A DNA stretch of 64,000 nucleotides from Piezodorus guildinii (taxonomy: Eukaryota > Arthropoda > Insecta > Hemiptera > Pentatomidae): positions 100,075,616 through 100,139,615 of the forward strand of contig CM041294.1 in NCBI GenBank assembly GCA_023052935.1, given 5' to 3'. The notes under the pieces are model-generated. The model was given only the letters and a program-made list of their open reading frames with translations, ran no database searches and was not told the origin of the DNA. A program made the translations under genes and the position numbers. Positions 40,681 through 50,954 of this stretch are shown here, one piece after another (the stretch's first letter is position 1; every line of letters begins with the position of its first letter).

Positions 40681-41239
40681 GCCTAAGTAACACCCTTGCT
40701 CTTCTATCCACAGTCGTAGGATAGAAACAATACGGATACTTACAAGGTTCTTGGATCCCCGAGATGTTTTTTTATAATCTGTATATAAACAAGTCTTGTG
40801 TCCAAGGCTCTTTATGCGATTCAGTGAAAAATCTTCTTTTTTCTTTTTTTTTTTTTTTAATCTTTGAAAAGTAAATTTATTTGTATTAAAATTTAAACCT
40901 TAAAAAGTATCAACTATTTTTTTCTCTGAAATTTTCTTTAAATATACGGCACAAATGAGTAAACTGGTGATAAATTTCGTCAAATGAATAAACTGTTCGA
41001 TCTCCTGAAAATCCACTCAGACTGTATAGACACTGATGTATATATTGATTTTCGGACAAGACTCAAGAATAAGAAGCTTAATAGTTCAATGGCAAGGCAA
41101 TATGATTATCTCTATGTTCTTGGCATCATTTTAGCTGTAACGATAGTTATTTATTTTGTTAAATCAGACGTGGGTCGATCATGCGGTCAGATCAACCCAA
41201 AAGTGGCACCTGCAGCCACCGTGGGATACCATTTAGTTT

Positions 41240-41515
41240 CTTGTTTGTTCATTTAACGTCACTTTATGCTGCTGTGGATGATGATACAGTGGAAGACCTA
41301 AATTTGCTAATCTAGGTTTAATTAGGGTAGGGATTATTAACGAGTGCCTGACATCGCACTGGTCGGAACCACCACTTTACGTCCCCTCCGGATTGATAAC
41401 TAAGGATATTTTACTCCCTTTAAAAAATCCTTAAACTATCTGCCGGAATCAAGTCCTCTACCTTGGTCATAGAAGGCTGTTATGCTAGCCGCTACACCAC
41501 TGGTGTTCCCAGACA
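41240..41515 (-). repeat. tRNA-derived SINE copy (family S)
   Basis: An inverted copy with TTTAACGTCACTTTATGCTG, GGATGATGATACAGTGG, AATTAGGGTAGGGATTATTA, TTTTACTCCC and the tRNA-like head ending GGCTGTTATGCTAGCCGCT. Confidence 0.8.
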
Positions 41516-41632
41516 CAATAGTTTCTCTCTCTATCTCCCTCTCGGTGTTCTTAGAGAAATCACCTCCCTGAGCCAAATCTTTAGGATTATATACAGGTTC
41601 GGTCAAATTACGCCAAAAAATAAGAGTAAAGC

Positions 41633-43193
41633 TACATAAATTCCCACCTAGCTGAAAATCAGTAATATTGTTTAAAATATGATTAAAAACAAAAGTTTTT
41701 ATTTATTTATTTTTTTTTTTATATTTTATTGTTTTTTACAACTCTATATACAAATACAATAAGTAAAATGGCCTGAATGACAATAACAGGCATGAATAGA
41801 CATGTAAAGAATCTACCCAGTGGTAGTACTTCAAAGTTTATTTCATGAGCAGGTCTCGAGGCCACCGTATTTTCAGGCGCCTCGGAGGATTACCGGGAAT
41901 AGATGTGGATGAGAGGTTACGGACAAGCGGGTTTGAGTGGGCAGGTAGTTTGGAATTAAAGGAGGGTATCTATCGCGGGCCAAGTCTGCAACCATTGGGA
42001 TATTTAGGTCTCTATGGATGAGTTTATTAATTACAAAGTAAGGAGCATTGAGGATTTTTCTTAGGATTTTGGATTGCAAGGATTGGATGCGGGAGGAGTT
42101 TGATAGTTTAGTGGACCCCCATAGTCAATGCCATAGGTCCAAATAGGTCGGATAATCGTGATGTAAATGAGTCTTTTGTGGTAAATGGGGAGTTTTGAAC
42201 GTTTGTCTAGTAAGTGTTGTAGTAAGCGGTATCTACAGGCAGTTTCTTGTCGTTTCAGTCTAGTGTGAGGATTCCAAGTAAAGGGCGCTTGTTAGATGGA
42301 GTCCAAGGTAGCGGATCTGTTCAACGGGATTAATGGAATGTTCCAAAGGATACAGTAGAACAGGTATTCATAGGCTTGCGGCGAAGGGTAAAGGTAATTT
42401 GATGGAATTTATTGGGATTGATTTTAATTCTCCAGTTATGACACCATTCTTCAATGGATTGGATGTGAGACTGTAGGAATTGTGATGCAACCGTTGGGTC
42501 ACTACTTACGGATAACACACATGTGTCATCAACGTAAGTAGTGAGAACAGTGCTAGGATGATAGGAATATCAGCTGTATAAACGGAATAAAGGATTGGGC
42601 CTAAGATGCTACCCTGAGGTACACCTGCGGACTGAGAAAATATGGATGAGTATGAAAGGTGATGGTTGACTTCGAAAGTTTTATCTGAGAGGTAAGAATG
42701 AATAATTAGGAAGTATGTAAAAGAGAGGAATTTCCGGAGTTTGTAAAGCAGTCCTGGGTGCCAAACTCGATCAAAAGTCTGTTCAACGTCAAGAAAGGCT
42801 TCAGTGCAATACATTCCGCGCTCCAATGTGGAAGAAATGACATCCACCACACGGTGACACTGTTGTATAGTACAATGGGATGTCCGAAATCCAAACTGGT
42901 GGTCAGGAATCACGTGGTTGAGATCTAGGATTGGATATAAACGAAAAACAAAAGTTTGAAAGTTTTTCCATCTTTCCCCTGTAAGGAAAATTTTTATTCA
43001 AGGTCAAAGGTAAAAAAAAAAGAGTTTTTCACAATTTTCAGTAAAACGGTCAGTTTTATCATAAAAATGCTTCAGGCAAAAATTTAGATAATAAAGTTAT
43101 CTACAAAAAAATGTATTAATTATTTTTTTTTCTTAAGAGCTACCGTTTTTGAGATATAACGATTCAAAAAGTTGTGATCTCATAATATGCATG
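41633..43193 (-). repeat. Left arm of a long inverted repeat, split by a jockey insertion
   Basis: Without the inserted element (41699-42943) about 316 bp remain. Reverse complemented, they resemble 45377-45630: both contain GACTTTTTGAATCG-like words, CGTTATATCTCAAAAACGG, a TTATGATAAAACT block and CTAGGTGGGAATTTATGTA. The two arms bracket the decayed ORF at 43430-44345. Confidence 0.7.
41699..42943 (-). mobile_element. 5'-truncated jockey-type retrotransposon with 14-bp target duplication
   Basis: Identical flanks AAAAACAAAAGTTT occur at 41685-41698 and 42944-42957. The poly-T side is at the left, so the poly-A tail is on the minus strand, as expected for target-primed integration. The minus strand encodes the RT palm: HQFGFRTSHCTIQQ, FDRVWHPGLLYKL, SAGVPQGSILGPILYSVYTAD and YVDDTCVLS, then EEWCHNWRIKINPNKF and the C-terminal FVINKLIHRDLNIPMV block. 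A 1-base frame change lies just before YVDD and more breaks follow. The 5' part (endonuclease, ORF1) is missing. Confidence 0.93.
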
Positions 43194-43429
43194 AGTAAGC
43201 CCCGTATATACATCTTTATAGTTGTAATATATGTTTCTACCGGTCATTGTAACTTACACTTATAATATAAAATATACTTGAGTTATAACTATAAGAATAT
43301 CAGGTAAAATGAAACCCAGTCCCTCAATTTATTCGAGAAATACCCAAGCTGCATCGTCGTACTTTAGCAGCATCTTCATGAATTGATATTTTATTTGATG
43401 AAAATATGACAGTCCCAACAAGTCAACAA

Positions 43430-44345
43430 ACATTTCTTACAAAGACTCACAACAAGTCCCCGGTTCATTCCGATGTTGAAAGAAAAATTTACTGCTGAAA
43501 TTGTATTGGTAAAACAAGCTAATAAGGATGCTGATGTATTGATAATTGAAACAGCAATAGGGCAATTCAATTTGATACAACTATTGTCGTTGGTGAAGAT
43601 GTAGACATACTCGTATTACTCACTGCTCGAACTCCAATTGAAAAAACTATTTTCTTTTTAAAACAGGAAAAGCTCAACATCAATCGGAAATATTTTCATC
43701 AAAAAGTTCAATGTGCTGAAGTTTTTAAATATAGTAATTCTACTCGACAAGAAATTATCACTGACGGCATTCGCTTTCTATGTACGGAGCTTCTAAAACA
43801 ACTACCTGCTAAGATAAGTATAGATATGCATGTTTCATTAAAAATACCAAATGTAAAAAACAAGTACAACTAGCTTGTCTTTCTCCAACCTTCGTTGCTG
43901 CTCATCAACATCTTTTTCGGGTATATTACCAAGTTCAAGCGTGGCTTGGTTTCAGCTAGATCCTACAGACTAGGAATGGAAGCTGGTCAACAATTCATTA
44001 GAACCAGTCCAAACTTTACTTCCACCTGCGCCGGAAAAACTGCTGAACACAATTTTTCGCAACTACAAAAAGGAGTGCAGTGCTAAATAGTCGGTCTGTT
44101 TTGTTCTCGGCATATACACATTGTCAAGGCCGGTCGTGCTCTGATATTGAATCACCAACAGTGGAGGATCCGTTTGATTCTAACGAGGCGACATGCCATA
44201 CACCGCTAATAACGCAGTTTACACATGCGCTAAACGTGAAGATGAAGAAGTACAAAAAAAAAAAAAAAAAAAAAAAAAAAGAAAAAAAAAGAACAAGAGA
44301 ACAAGAAAAACAGAGAAAATTTGAAAGTTACAACTCGGACGATTA
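43430..44345 (+). pseudogene. Decayed ORF with a DVDILVLL motif (transposon-type protein of unknown role)
   Basis: Pieces in several frames: AEIVLVKQANKDADVLIIET, TTIVVGEDVDILVLLTA, IFFLKQEKLNI, ITDGIRFLCTELLKQLPAKI, and later GMEAGQQFIRTSPNFTS and GRSCSDIESPTVEDPFDSNE. The VVGEDVDILVLL block resembles an acidic XPG/PIN-like nuclease motif seen in repetitive arthropod proteins. Frameshifts and stops are present and a poly-A/AAAAG tract ends it. It is bracketed by inverted repeats at 41633-43193 and 45377-45630. The relation to any active element is inferred. Confidence 0.5.
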
Positions 44346-44361
44346 AATTTCACTACTTTTT

Positions 44362-45222
44362 ACTTTCACTTACTATATATAGTAAGGGAAATTATTGCGA
44401 TCGTGAAAATTTCGAATTCCAGTTTTCAACGGAAATACACATTTTAGGGTCCCCTGAGTACAAATAACCAAGTCCCGCAAAAAGGTCTGTGTGTGTGGTA
44501 ACTCCCGGGCGGAAACGGAGAGTCCTATGAAACTGAAATTTCATATTTAAGACAAATATATGCCCGAGACGTAACAAAACTTTTTTCATCAAAATGAGCT
44601 TACCAGAAGAGCCACTTTATACTATGCATTTTGCACCTTTTTTCGATTTTCTCAAAAACGGTTCCGACGATTTTGATTAAACTCGTTATATCGATGTAAA
44701 ATTTAATGGGCTTTAATATCATTTAGGTTTCATTCTGATTAAAATGATCTGACAGGGCTTAAATGCCGATTTTTTATATTTTCTTTCTCAAAAGTACCTT
44801 TAATTTTGTTTATTCTATAAAAATAACTATATTATCTTGTTAACACTGATGAAAAACAGGTAAATATATAAATTGAATGAATTCGATACCCAACTAAAGG
44901 AGAAAACAGAAAAAATATTTTTTTAATGCAATTTTTCGTTTTTGAACATAGGAGCAGTAATATACATGTAGAATATACCGTTGGAAAGCTAAAGATTTTA
45001 GAAAAAATATTATCTCATACCCAAGCTTTTTAAAAGTGATGAAATGAAGATAAAACTAACTGATTATTTTAGATAATACTATAATAGATTTTTTAATAAA
45101 ACACATGTTTCTCTTTAATTGTTTCACGTATTTTTATCTCTAACTTTACTTGAAAATTCCTTCTTTGATTTTTAAAATGAAGGTAAGTGAAAGTCGCGTG
45201 TTGCCCGCAACAGATTTTTTTT
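44362..45222. repeat. Interspersed family H, copy 3
   Basis: A full-length copy in the same orientation as 685-1724, from ACTTTCACTTACTATATATA to the GTGTTGCCCGCAACAGA tail. The GT microsatellite is minimal. It is inserted between the decayed ORF and the right inverted-repeat arm. Confidence 0.85.
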
Positions 45223-45376
45223 AAACTTAAATTGCTTTGATCTTTTCAATCTCTGCTGATACCCATTAGTTTACAATAGTTTCAAATTAAACAAGATCAC
45301 AACTGACCCGTGGAAAAGACCTACTAGGGAAAAATAACGCGCTCAGTTTACTACCTCATAGGTGGCATGGAAATGT

Positions 45377-45630
45377 GTGCATATTATGACGATTACAACT
45401 TTTTGAATCGTTATATCTCAAAAACGGTGGCTCGTAGGAAAAAAAGTATTAACACATTTTTTGTAGGTAATTGTATGATCTATAATTTTTGTCTGAGGTA
45501 TTTTTATGATAAAACTTACTGTTTTGCAAATTTTTCCTTACAGGTGAAACATGGGGAACTTTCAAATTCTGTTTTTAATCATATTTTAAACAATCTTACT
45601 GATTTTCAGCTAGGTGGGAATTTATGTAAC
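45377..45630 (+). repeat. Right arm of the long inverted repeat
   Basis: The partner of the left arm at 41633-43193. The 106-codon open frame at 45367-45687 lies in it and has no known domain; it is probably a by-product. Confidence 0.65.
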
Positions 45631-45689
45631 CTCGAATGTCTAAATTTACCGGACTATATGAGTGACTTTTGTACATATTCTTATTGATT

Positions 45690-46600
45690 CTTTATTGCAT
45701 ATATGTATATTGTATTATTATTTTATAAATTTATTGATATTGGGTGAATGTTGTACTTTATCACTATTAAAAATGTCCTAATTAGTACCTATTGTATAAC
45801 TCAATAAAAATTGTTTCTAATGTTGTTATCCGACTTTATTAAAAATAATTATGCCTCCCTCCCCCTCTCCTGCTACTATCTTGAGAGTGTTTTCTCATCC
45901 ACAACCATGATAGCATCGTATTTGGATGATAATGAATTCTTACTTGCTTATCTCTATCGTCGTTTAGCCGCGGTCTTGAGTCCCAATACATACCAGTCCC
46001 TTTTCAGATCGTAAGGTTTATCAGTTTTATAGTTATTTTTAATATTACACCTTATACTACAAGTTTCTGTTTTATTTAAACAGTCATAATTTATTTTACA
46101 CAATTATGCTGCTTTTTCAGGGATTGAATATAATTTGAATAATTAATATTTCGATTCGACTTTTGCCTATATGGTCTATTTTATAATTTGTTTGAAAAAA
46201 TTGTCGGGAAGAAATATCGGACAGAAATTAGATCTACTTTGTACATTCACCACTTTGAATGTCCATTATATATTAACATCTTCTATGAGTGTTTTAAGTG
46301 ATGAGATGTGCGAAAAATCCGAAAACTTACTTGAACAGTAGAGAAATAAATTTGAGGATATTATAGTAGTATGGTTCTTCCAGAAAATATGACTTACCGC
46401 TTTAGAAAGTAATGACAAAGTTGTGTGTATTTCTGATAGGGTGTCACTTTTATGGAAATAGAGGAATTAAACAAATATTTTAAAACATGAACTGTCAGTA
46501 AAAAAAAACAAGTTATTGGCATGTAATCCAATAACAATGAATATTAATGGATAAGGAAGACAATGAATAATATGGTTGTTGCTGACGCCTTCACAGCTCA
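45690..46600. other. AT-rich stretch, no gene seen
   Basis: No conserved protein or known repeat was recognised. The 67-codon frame at 45811-46014 shows no domain. Confidence 0.4.
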
Positions 46601-46607
46601 CACAACC

Positions 46608-46646
46608 ACCCTGAAGAAGGCCTATAATTTAGGCCGAAACGTCGGC
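46608..46646 (+). ncRNA. Hammerhead-like motif with intact stem II
   Basis: CTGAAGA (46611-46617), one A, a perfect 6-bp hairpin GGCCTA-TAATT-TAGGCC, then GAAAC, GTC and GGC. It has the strand order of a hammerhead core, but the fifth core base is A and there is one extra base before stem II, so self-cleavage is doubtful. Confidence 0.4.
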
Positions 46647-46859
46647 AACAATAATTAAGTTTACGCTTAATTGTGTGTTAAGTTGACTGCACCCTCAACC
46701 AACTTCTCTCACATTGTGGATAATTGTTTTGATATATCTTTCTAGACAACTGAATTATCTAAACACAAATGGAGAAATAAGAAATCAGATATTTCAGTAT
46801 ATATATTAGCAAAGATAGAGAATTACAAAGATCTTATGGGAATGTTAGTATTACAAGAC

Positions 46860-47160
46860 TGAGCCTTGGTCACCCGTGGGTAAAACATCCTTCTAAGCTA
46901 AAGAATACCGATTCAAACCCGCAGATGGGCCTAGGAATTTTTAATAGGAGTAAAAAATCCTTAATTATATCTTTTCCCCGGGAGGGGACGTAAAAAGTGG
47001 CTTCGAGCCTATGCGATGTCAGTACTCGTTAAAATTCCTATCCTAATTAAACCTCGATAGGCAAATTTTAGGAACCCCACAGTAGCATCGTCCGATTAGC
47101 CACAATAGCAATAAAGTGGACGTTAAACAAACAAGATTGAGCCCTATATACGAATCCGAG
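46860..47160 (+). repeat. tRNA-derived SINE copy (family S)
   Basis: A plus-strand copy: GGTCACCCGTGGGTAAAACA head, CCGATTCAAACCCGCAG (B-box region), CCCCGGGAGGGGACGT, CGAGCCTATGCGATGTC, then GTTAAACAAACAAGATTGAG at the tail, matching the copy at 58245-58571. Confidence 0.85.
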
Positions 47161-47864
47161 TGTCTGGATATGGATGCGACACAATTTCTACTACGCCTTT
47201 TCCATCTATGTTCTCTTTAAGTGTGTTGTTGACTTTACATTTATTATTATTGTAGTAAACTTTACAATACTTATTTAAGAGTGGTAACTGAAAGCACCCA
47301 TGATAATCACACTGTAACCGTGGCAACTGAAACTACCAAGATAATCACACTGTACCCATTTATTTCTAATATATCGACAAGTGGAAGTGCTGCTTACTTA
47401 ATATGCCAATTCTTAACACCTCTTTTGGGTCTTCTTTTTCTCTTATCTTTCTTTCTTTCAGAAAAAAATTAAAATAAAATAAATTAGTTTAAAAATCAAA
47501 TACAGAAGAATACCTTAGTATTATTAGGCTAACCATAAAATAGAAAAATACAGCTGAATATTGAAGAACCTGAGAAAATTGTACTTTTTTTTAATAAGTT
47601 TAATTAAAGTAATAGAAATAAGGTAATATATTCTAGGATTAACAAAAATATATAAATTTGAAATGAGTGCTGTCTATCGGTGGTTCACTTAACTATTTTG
47701 CAAAATGTTAGTAAGTAATTACCTTCTGTGAAGGTTATGTCACTCATGGACCACAAAAGCCTTCTAATTTTTCTGTGATTTATTTATATCTTATCTGTTA
47801 CCAAGTGTATGGAGGATGTACAGGTGCATATCCAGAAAAAATCTTTTCAGAAGAAGTCCATACA

Positions 47865-50800
47865 ATGAGTTCATCTGTTAGATATGTTATATTTTTGCTA
47901 TGGCTTTCTTATCTTCTTGTTTGTGCTATATTATTGTTTACTAGAGGCTTTCTTCTTAATAGAAATGTACTTGATAAGAAAGCCTCCTGCAAGTTATCTC
48001 CGTCATGTGCTAATATTAGTGATAATGAGCTACTTGATGACTTGAATACTGCACAAGTACAATACTGTAACAAGGAAAAACACAAGCTCAAAGCGATTAT
48101 AGTTATTATAGATGCCTTGAGGTATGATTTTGTAAAATATGTACATAACATCAGTGAAATAGAGCCTTATCAGAATAAGTTGAGTATTATCAGTGATATT
48201 TTACCTAAAAATTCACGCCTTTATAAATTTATAGCACATCCTCCCACCACAACTTATCAAAGAATTCATGGATTTACGACTGGAAGTCTTCCAACATTCA
48301 TCGATATTGGTAATAATTTTGGAACAACTACTATTGAAGAAGATAATATTATAGATCAATTTAGAACTCAGGGAATGAAAGTTGTTTTTATGGGTGATGA
48401 TACTTGGACAAAAATATATCCTAATAAATTTTATCGTGCCTTTCCATATCCTTCATTTAATGTTTGGGATTTGGACACTGTAGACAATGGTGTTAAGAAA
48501 CATTTGTTTCCTGAAATGAAAACTTCAGACTGGGATGTAATCATAGCTCATTTTCTAGGTGTTGATCATTGTGGACATATGTATGGAGCAAAGCATCCAC
48601 AAATGTCAAGGAAATTGACTGAAATGAATGATGTTATTAGTCAAGTTATTACTGAAATGGACAATTCTACGGTATTGTTTGTTTTTGGAGATCATGGTAT
48701 GACTGATAATGGAGACCATGGTGGTGATAGTGTGAATGAAATTACTTCTGCTCTTTTTTTGTATTCGAAAAATGAAGAGATTATTTCTCAATTTGTGGAT
48801 GAAGAAGAAATGTATCAAATAGACTTAGTGCCTACCCTCGCCAATTTCTTAGGTATACCTATACCATACTCCAATCTTGGTCGAACTTTTTATGTTACCT
48901 TAAGTGAAAGTGTCAAGTGTTCTTTATTAGACGTGTGGTCTAATATAAATCAAGTTACTCAATATATCAAGGATTATTCTTCAAGGAATCGATCACCGTT
49001 TCCAAAAAGTGTTGTTGAAACTTTACTCAACTCATATGATTTACTAAAATTAAAGTTTAATTCAAACACTTTAGACAGAGAAACTTTTTTGTATGAAGCT
49101 AGAGAATACCTGAAATCAATGAGAGAAATGTGCCAGAGTGTTTGGATTCAATTTGATACCTATTCAATGTCCAGAGGCTTAGTTTTAATGTTCCTCACAT
49201 TAGCTTTAGGATATATTATTGTAGATGGTCTACAAGCAATGTTATTTAAAGATATACTAGAAGGAAGTTTTTTATGGATTGTTTTTATTGGATTTTGCTT
49301 TTCATTTATTTCAACTTTTATCCTTTATTACTTAAACTTGGTTTCAAATTTTGATTTGACTCTGTATTTTATAACATGTTCTATTTCTATTGGAATTCTT
49401 TCATGTATTATTGTATTTAATTGGTATTCTGTTGCAGAAAACTGGTACAAACTTAGTAAAAGCAAAGATGCTCTTAGTATTTTTAGTAGACTTGTTGCCC
49501 TGTTAGCAGTAATTATTATGTTTTCGAATAGTTATGTTGTTGAAGAATCTTCAGTGGTTTCTTTTCTTTTATTAAGTCTTTTATGGGTTACATTTTATGA
49601 AATGAAGCCTGCAGAGGTTGTTTCTAAGAAATCAGGGAGGCAAGATGCTACATTAAAAAGTTTTCTTTCTTCCGTAAGAGGTAAAGTTTTCATATTAACC
49701 ATTGTTACAAGTGTATTAGTTAGGTTGTCATTTTTTTACTGGCAGTGCCGTGAAGAACAGTATCCGAAATGTGTAACTGATAAAAACATATCAAAAACTG
49801 TAGTTTGTGTTGCAACAATATTTTGTTTAGCCTTGTATATTACAGTCATTAGAATATCTTTACGGAATCTTGGAAATTTATGTGGACTATCTCCTGCTGT
49901 TTTTATAGGACGTTACTGTCCAACTGTTTGTGTTGTATGTTGTGGTTGTTACTGGGTTCTTAATTCACTCCCTCCAGATATCAAACCAAGAATATTTTTG
50001 CCATGGCAACTACACTTGTTTCCAGAAATAGTATTTTTTACTAGTGTCCTATGTTTAGCATTCATTTACCGTCAACCATTATTTGTTTATGTTAAAAGAG
50101 ATTATGCCTCTGATAATGCTATTCCAACATTGTTTAAAAAACTAAAATCTGTGATGACTCCTAGTTATGACAATTATAATAAAGAAAATCCAATAGTTTA
50201 TGGCCTAGCTACAGTTTATAGTGCAACGTTTATTAATATTACTGTATTTGTGACATTAATATTTTCTATTCTTCTTGGAGGAAACAGAGCTCTTGTTGTA
50301 GTTATTATGGTTATTGCAGTAGCTTTACAAGCAATGATACTGGCAGTTGTGAAGGTAGACAAACAAAATAATAGAGGCCTCCTTGCAGTGCCTTGGTTTT
50401 CTGTTTTGTGTTGGGCACTATCTAGTTCACTTTTTTTTTATGGAACAGGTCACCAAGCCACATTTCTGTCTATTCAATGGGACTCGGCTGGAATTTTCGG
50501 AGATATAACTTCTACTTTTTTCCCTGGTATTCTAGTCACTCTTAACACTTTTGCTTCTCAATTATTTCATGCATTGCTTCTTCCAATGCTTTTTATTATG
50601 CCTTATACTTTGAATATTATTTGGCCTGATTTAGTTGCCAATTGCTCCGATTTAAGGAAAGGAGAAATAGTAGTTTACTTAAAGGAAGATATAAGGCTGC
50701 ATAGTATTTTTTCATTGATTGCTAGATATATTTTATTTACAGGTTTTAGAGTGTTTATGTCTATGTTTTCTGCCTGTATTCATTCAAGGCATTTAATGGT

Positions 50801-50954
50801 TTGGAAAATATTTGCTCCTAAGTTCATATTTGAAGGAGTTGCCTTTTTAATATCGTTACCATTTCTTTTAATTGGGTTTTTATTTGTGGAAAGGATATCA
50901 TACCGAGTGAATAAAATGTTGAAAGAGATAGATTCAGGCTTAATGAAACCTTAA
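47865..50954 (+). CDS. PIGO: GPI ethanolamine phosphate transferase 3 (PIG-O)
   Basis: An ER membrane enzyme that adds ethanolamine phosphate to the third mannose of the GPI anchor. The frame opens at 47775, but the Met at 47865 is preferred: it begins the N-terminal membrane anchor (MSSSVRYVIFLLWLS), and TTTCAG just upstream (to about 47850) looks like a splice acceptor from a 5' UTR exon. That gives 1029 residues, near the family length of about 1090. The lumenal alkaline-phosphatase-like domain shows VIIDALRYDF, PTTTYQRIHGFTTGSLPTF (nucleophile Thr region), GDDTW, LGVDHCGHMYG and FGDHGMTDNGDHGGDS, all metal-ligand motifs. From about residue 440 on, the protein is a series of hydrophobic segments, the multi-pass half that binds PIGF. 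The ORF is intact and intronless. A possible polyadenylation signal is AATAAA at 51169-51174. Confidence 0.96.
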   Translation: MSSSVRYVIFLLWLSYLLVCAILLFTRGFLLNRNVLDKKASCKLSPSCANISDNELLDDLNTAQVQYCNKEKHKLKAIIVIIDALRYDFVKYVHNISEIEPYQNKLSIISDILPKNSRLYKFIAHPPTTTYQRIHGFTTGSLPTFIDIGNNFGTTTIEEDNIIDQFRTQGMKVVFMGDDTWTKIYPNKFYRAFPYPSFNVWDLDTVDNGVKKHLFPEMKTSDWDVIIAHFLGVDHCGHMYGAKHPQMSRKLTEMNDVISQVITEMDNSTVLFVFGDHGMTDNGDHGGDSVNEITSALFLYSKNEEIISQFVDEEEMYQIDLVPTLANFLGIPIPYSNLGRTFYVTLSESVKCSLLDVWSNINQVTQYIKDYSSRNRSPFPKSVVETLLNSYDLLKLKFNSNTLDRETFLYEAREYLKSMREMCQSVWIQFDTYSMSRGLVLMFLTLALGYIIVDGLQAMLFKDILEGSFLWIVFIGFCFSFISTFILYYLNLVSNFDLTLYFITCSISIGILSCIIVFNWYSVAENWYKLSKSKDALSIFSRLVALLAVIIMFSNSYVVEESSVVSFLLLSLLWVTFYEMKPAEVVSKKSGRQDATLKSFLSSVRGKVFILTIVTSVLVRLSFFYWQCREEQYPKCVTDKNISKTVVCVATIFCLALYITVIRISLRNLGNLCGLSPAVFIGRYCPTVCVVCCGCYWVLNSLPPDIKPRIFLPWQLHLFPEIVFFTSVLCLAFIYRQPLFVYVKRDYASDNAIPTLFKKLKSVMTPSYDNYNKENPIVYGLATVYSATFINITVFVTLIFSILLGGNRALVVVIMVIAVALQAMILAVVKVDKQNNRGLLAVPWFSVLCWALSSSLFFYGTGHQATFLSIQWDSAGIFGDITSTFFPGILVTLNTFASQLFHALLLPMLFIMPYTLNIIWPDLVANCSDLRKGEIVVYLKEDIRLHSIFSLIARYILFTGFRVFMSMFSACIHSRHLMVWKIFAPKFIFEGVAFLISLPFLLIGFLFVERISYRVNKMLKEIDSGLMKP

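Noticed and set aside
44080..44346. 88-codon ORF ending in a Lys-rich run
   Set aside because: The Lys run is a poly-A tract; the upstream part is a frame of the decayed ORF already described.
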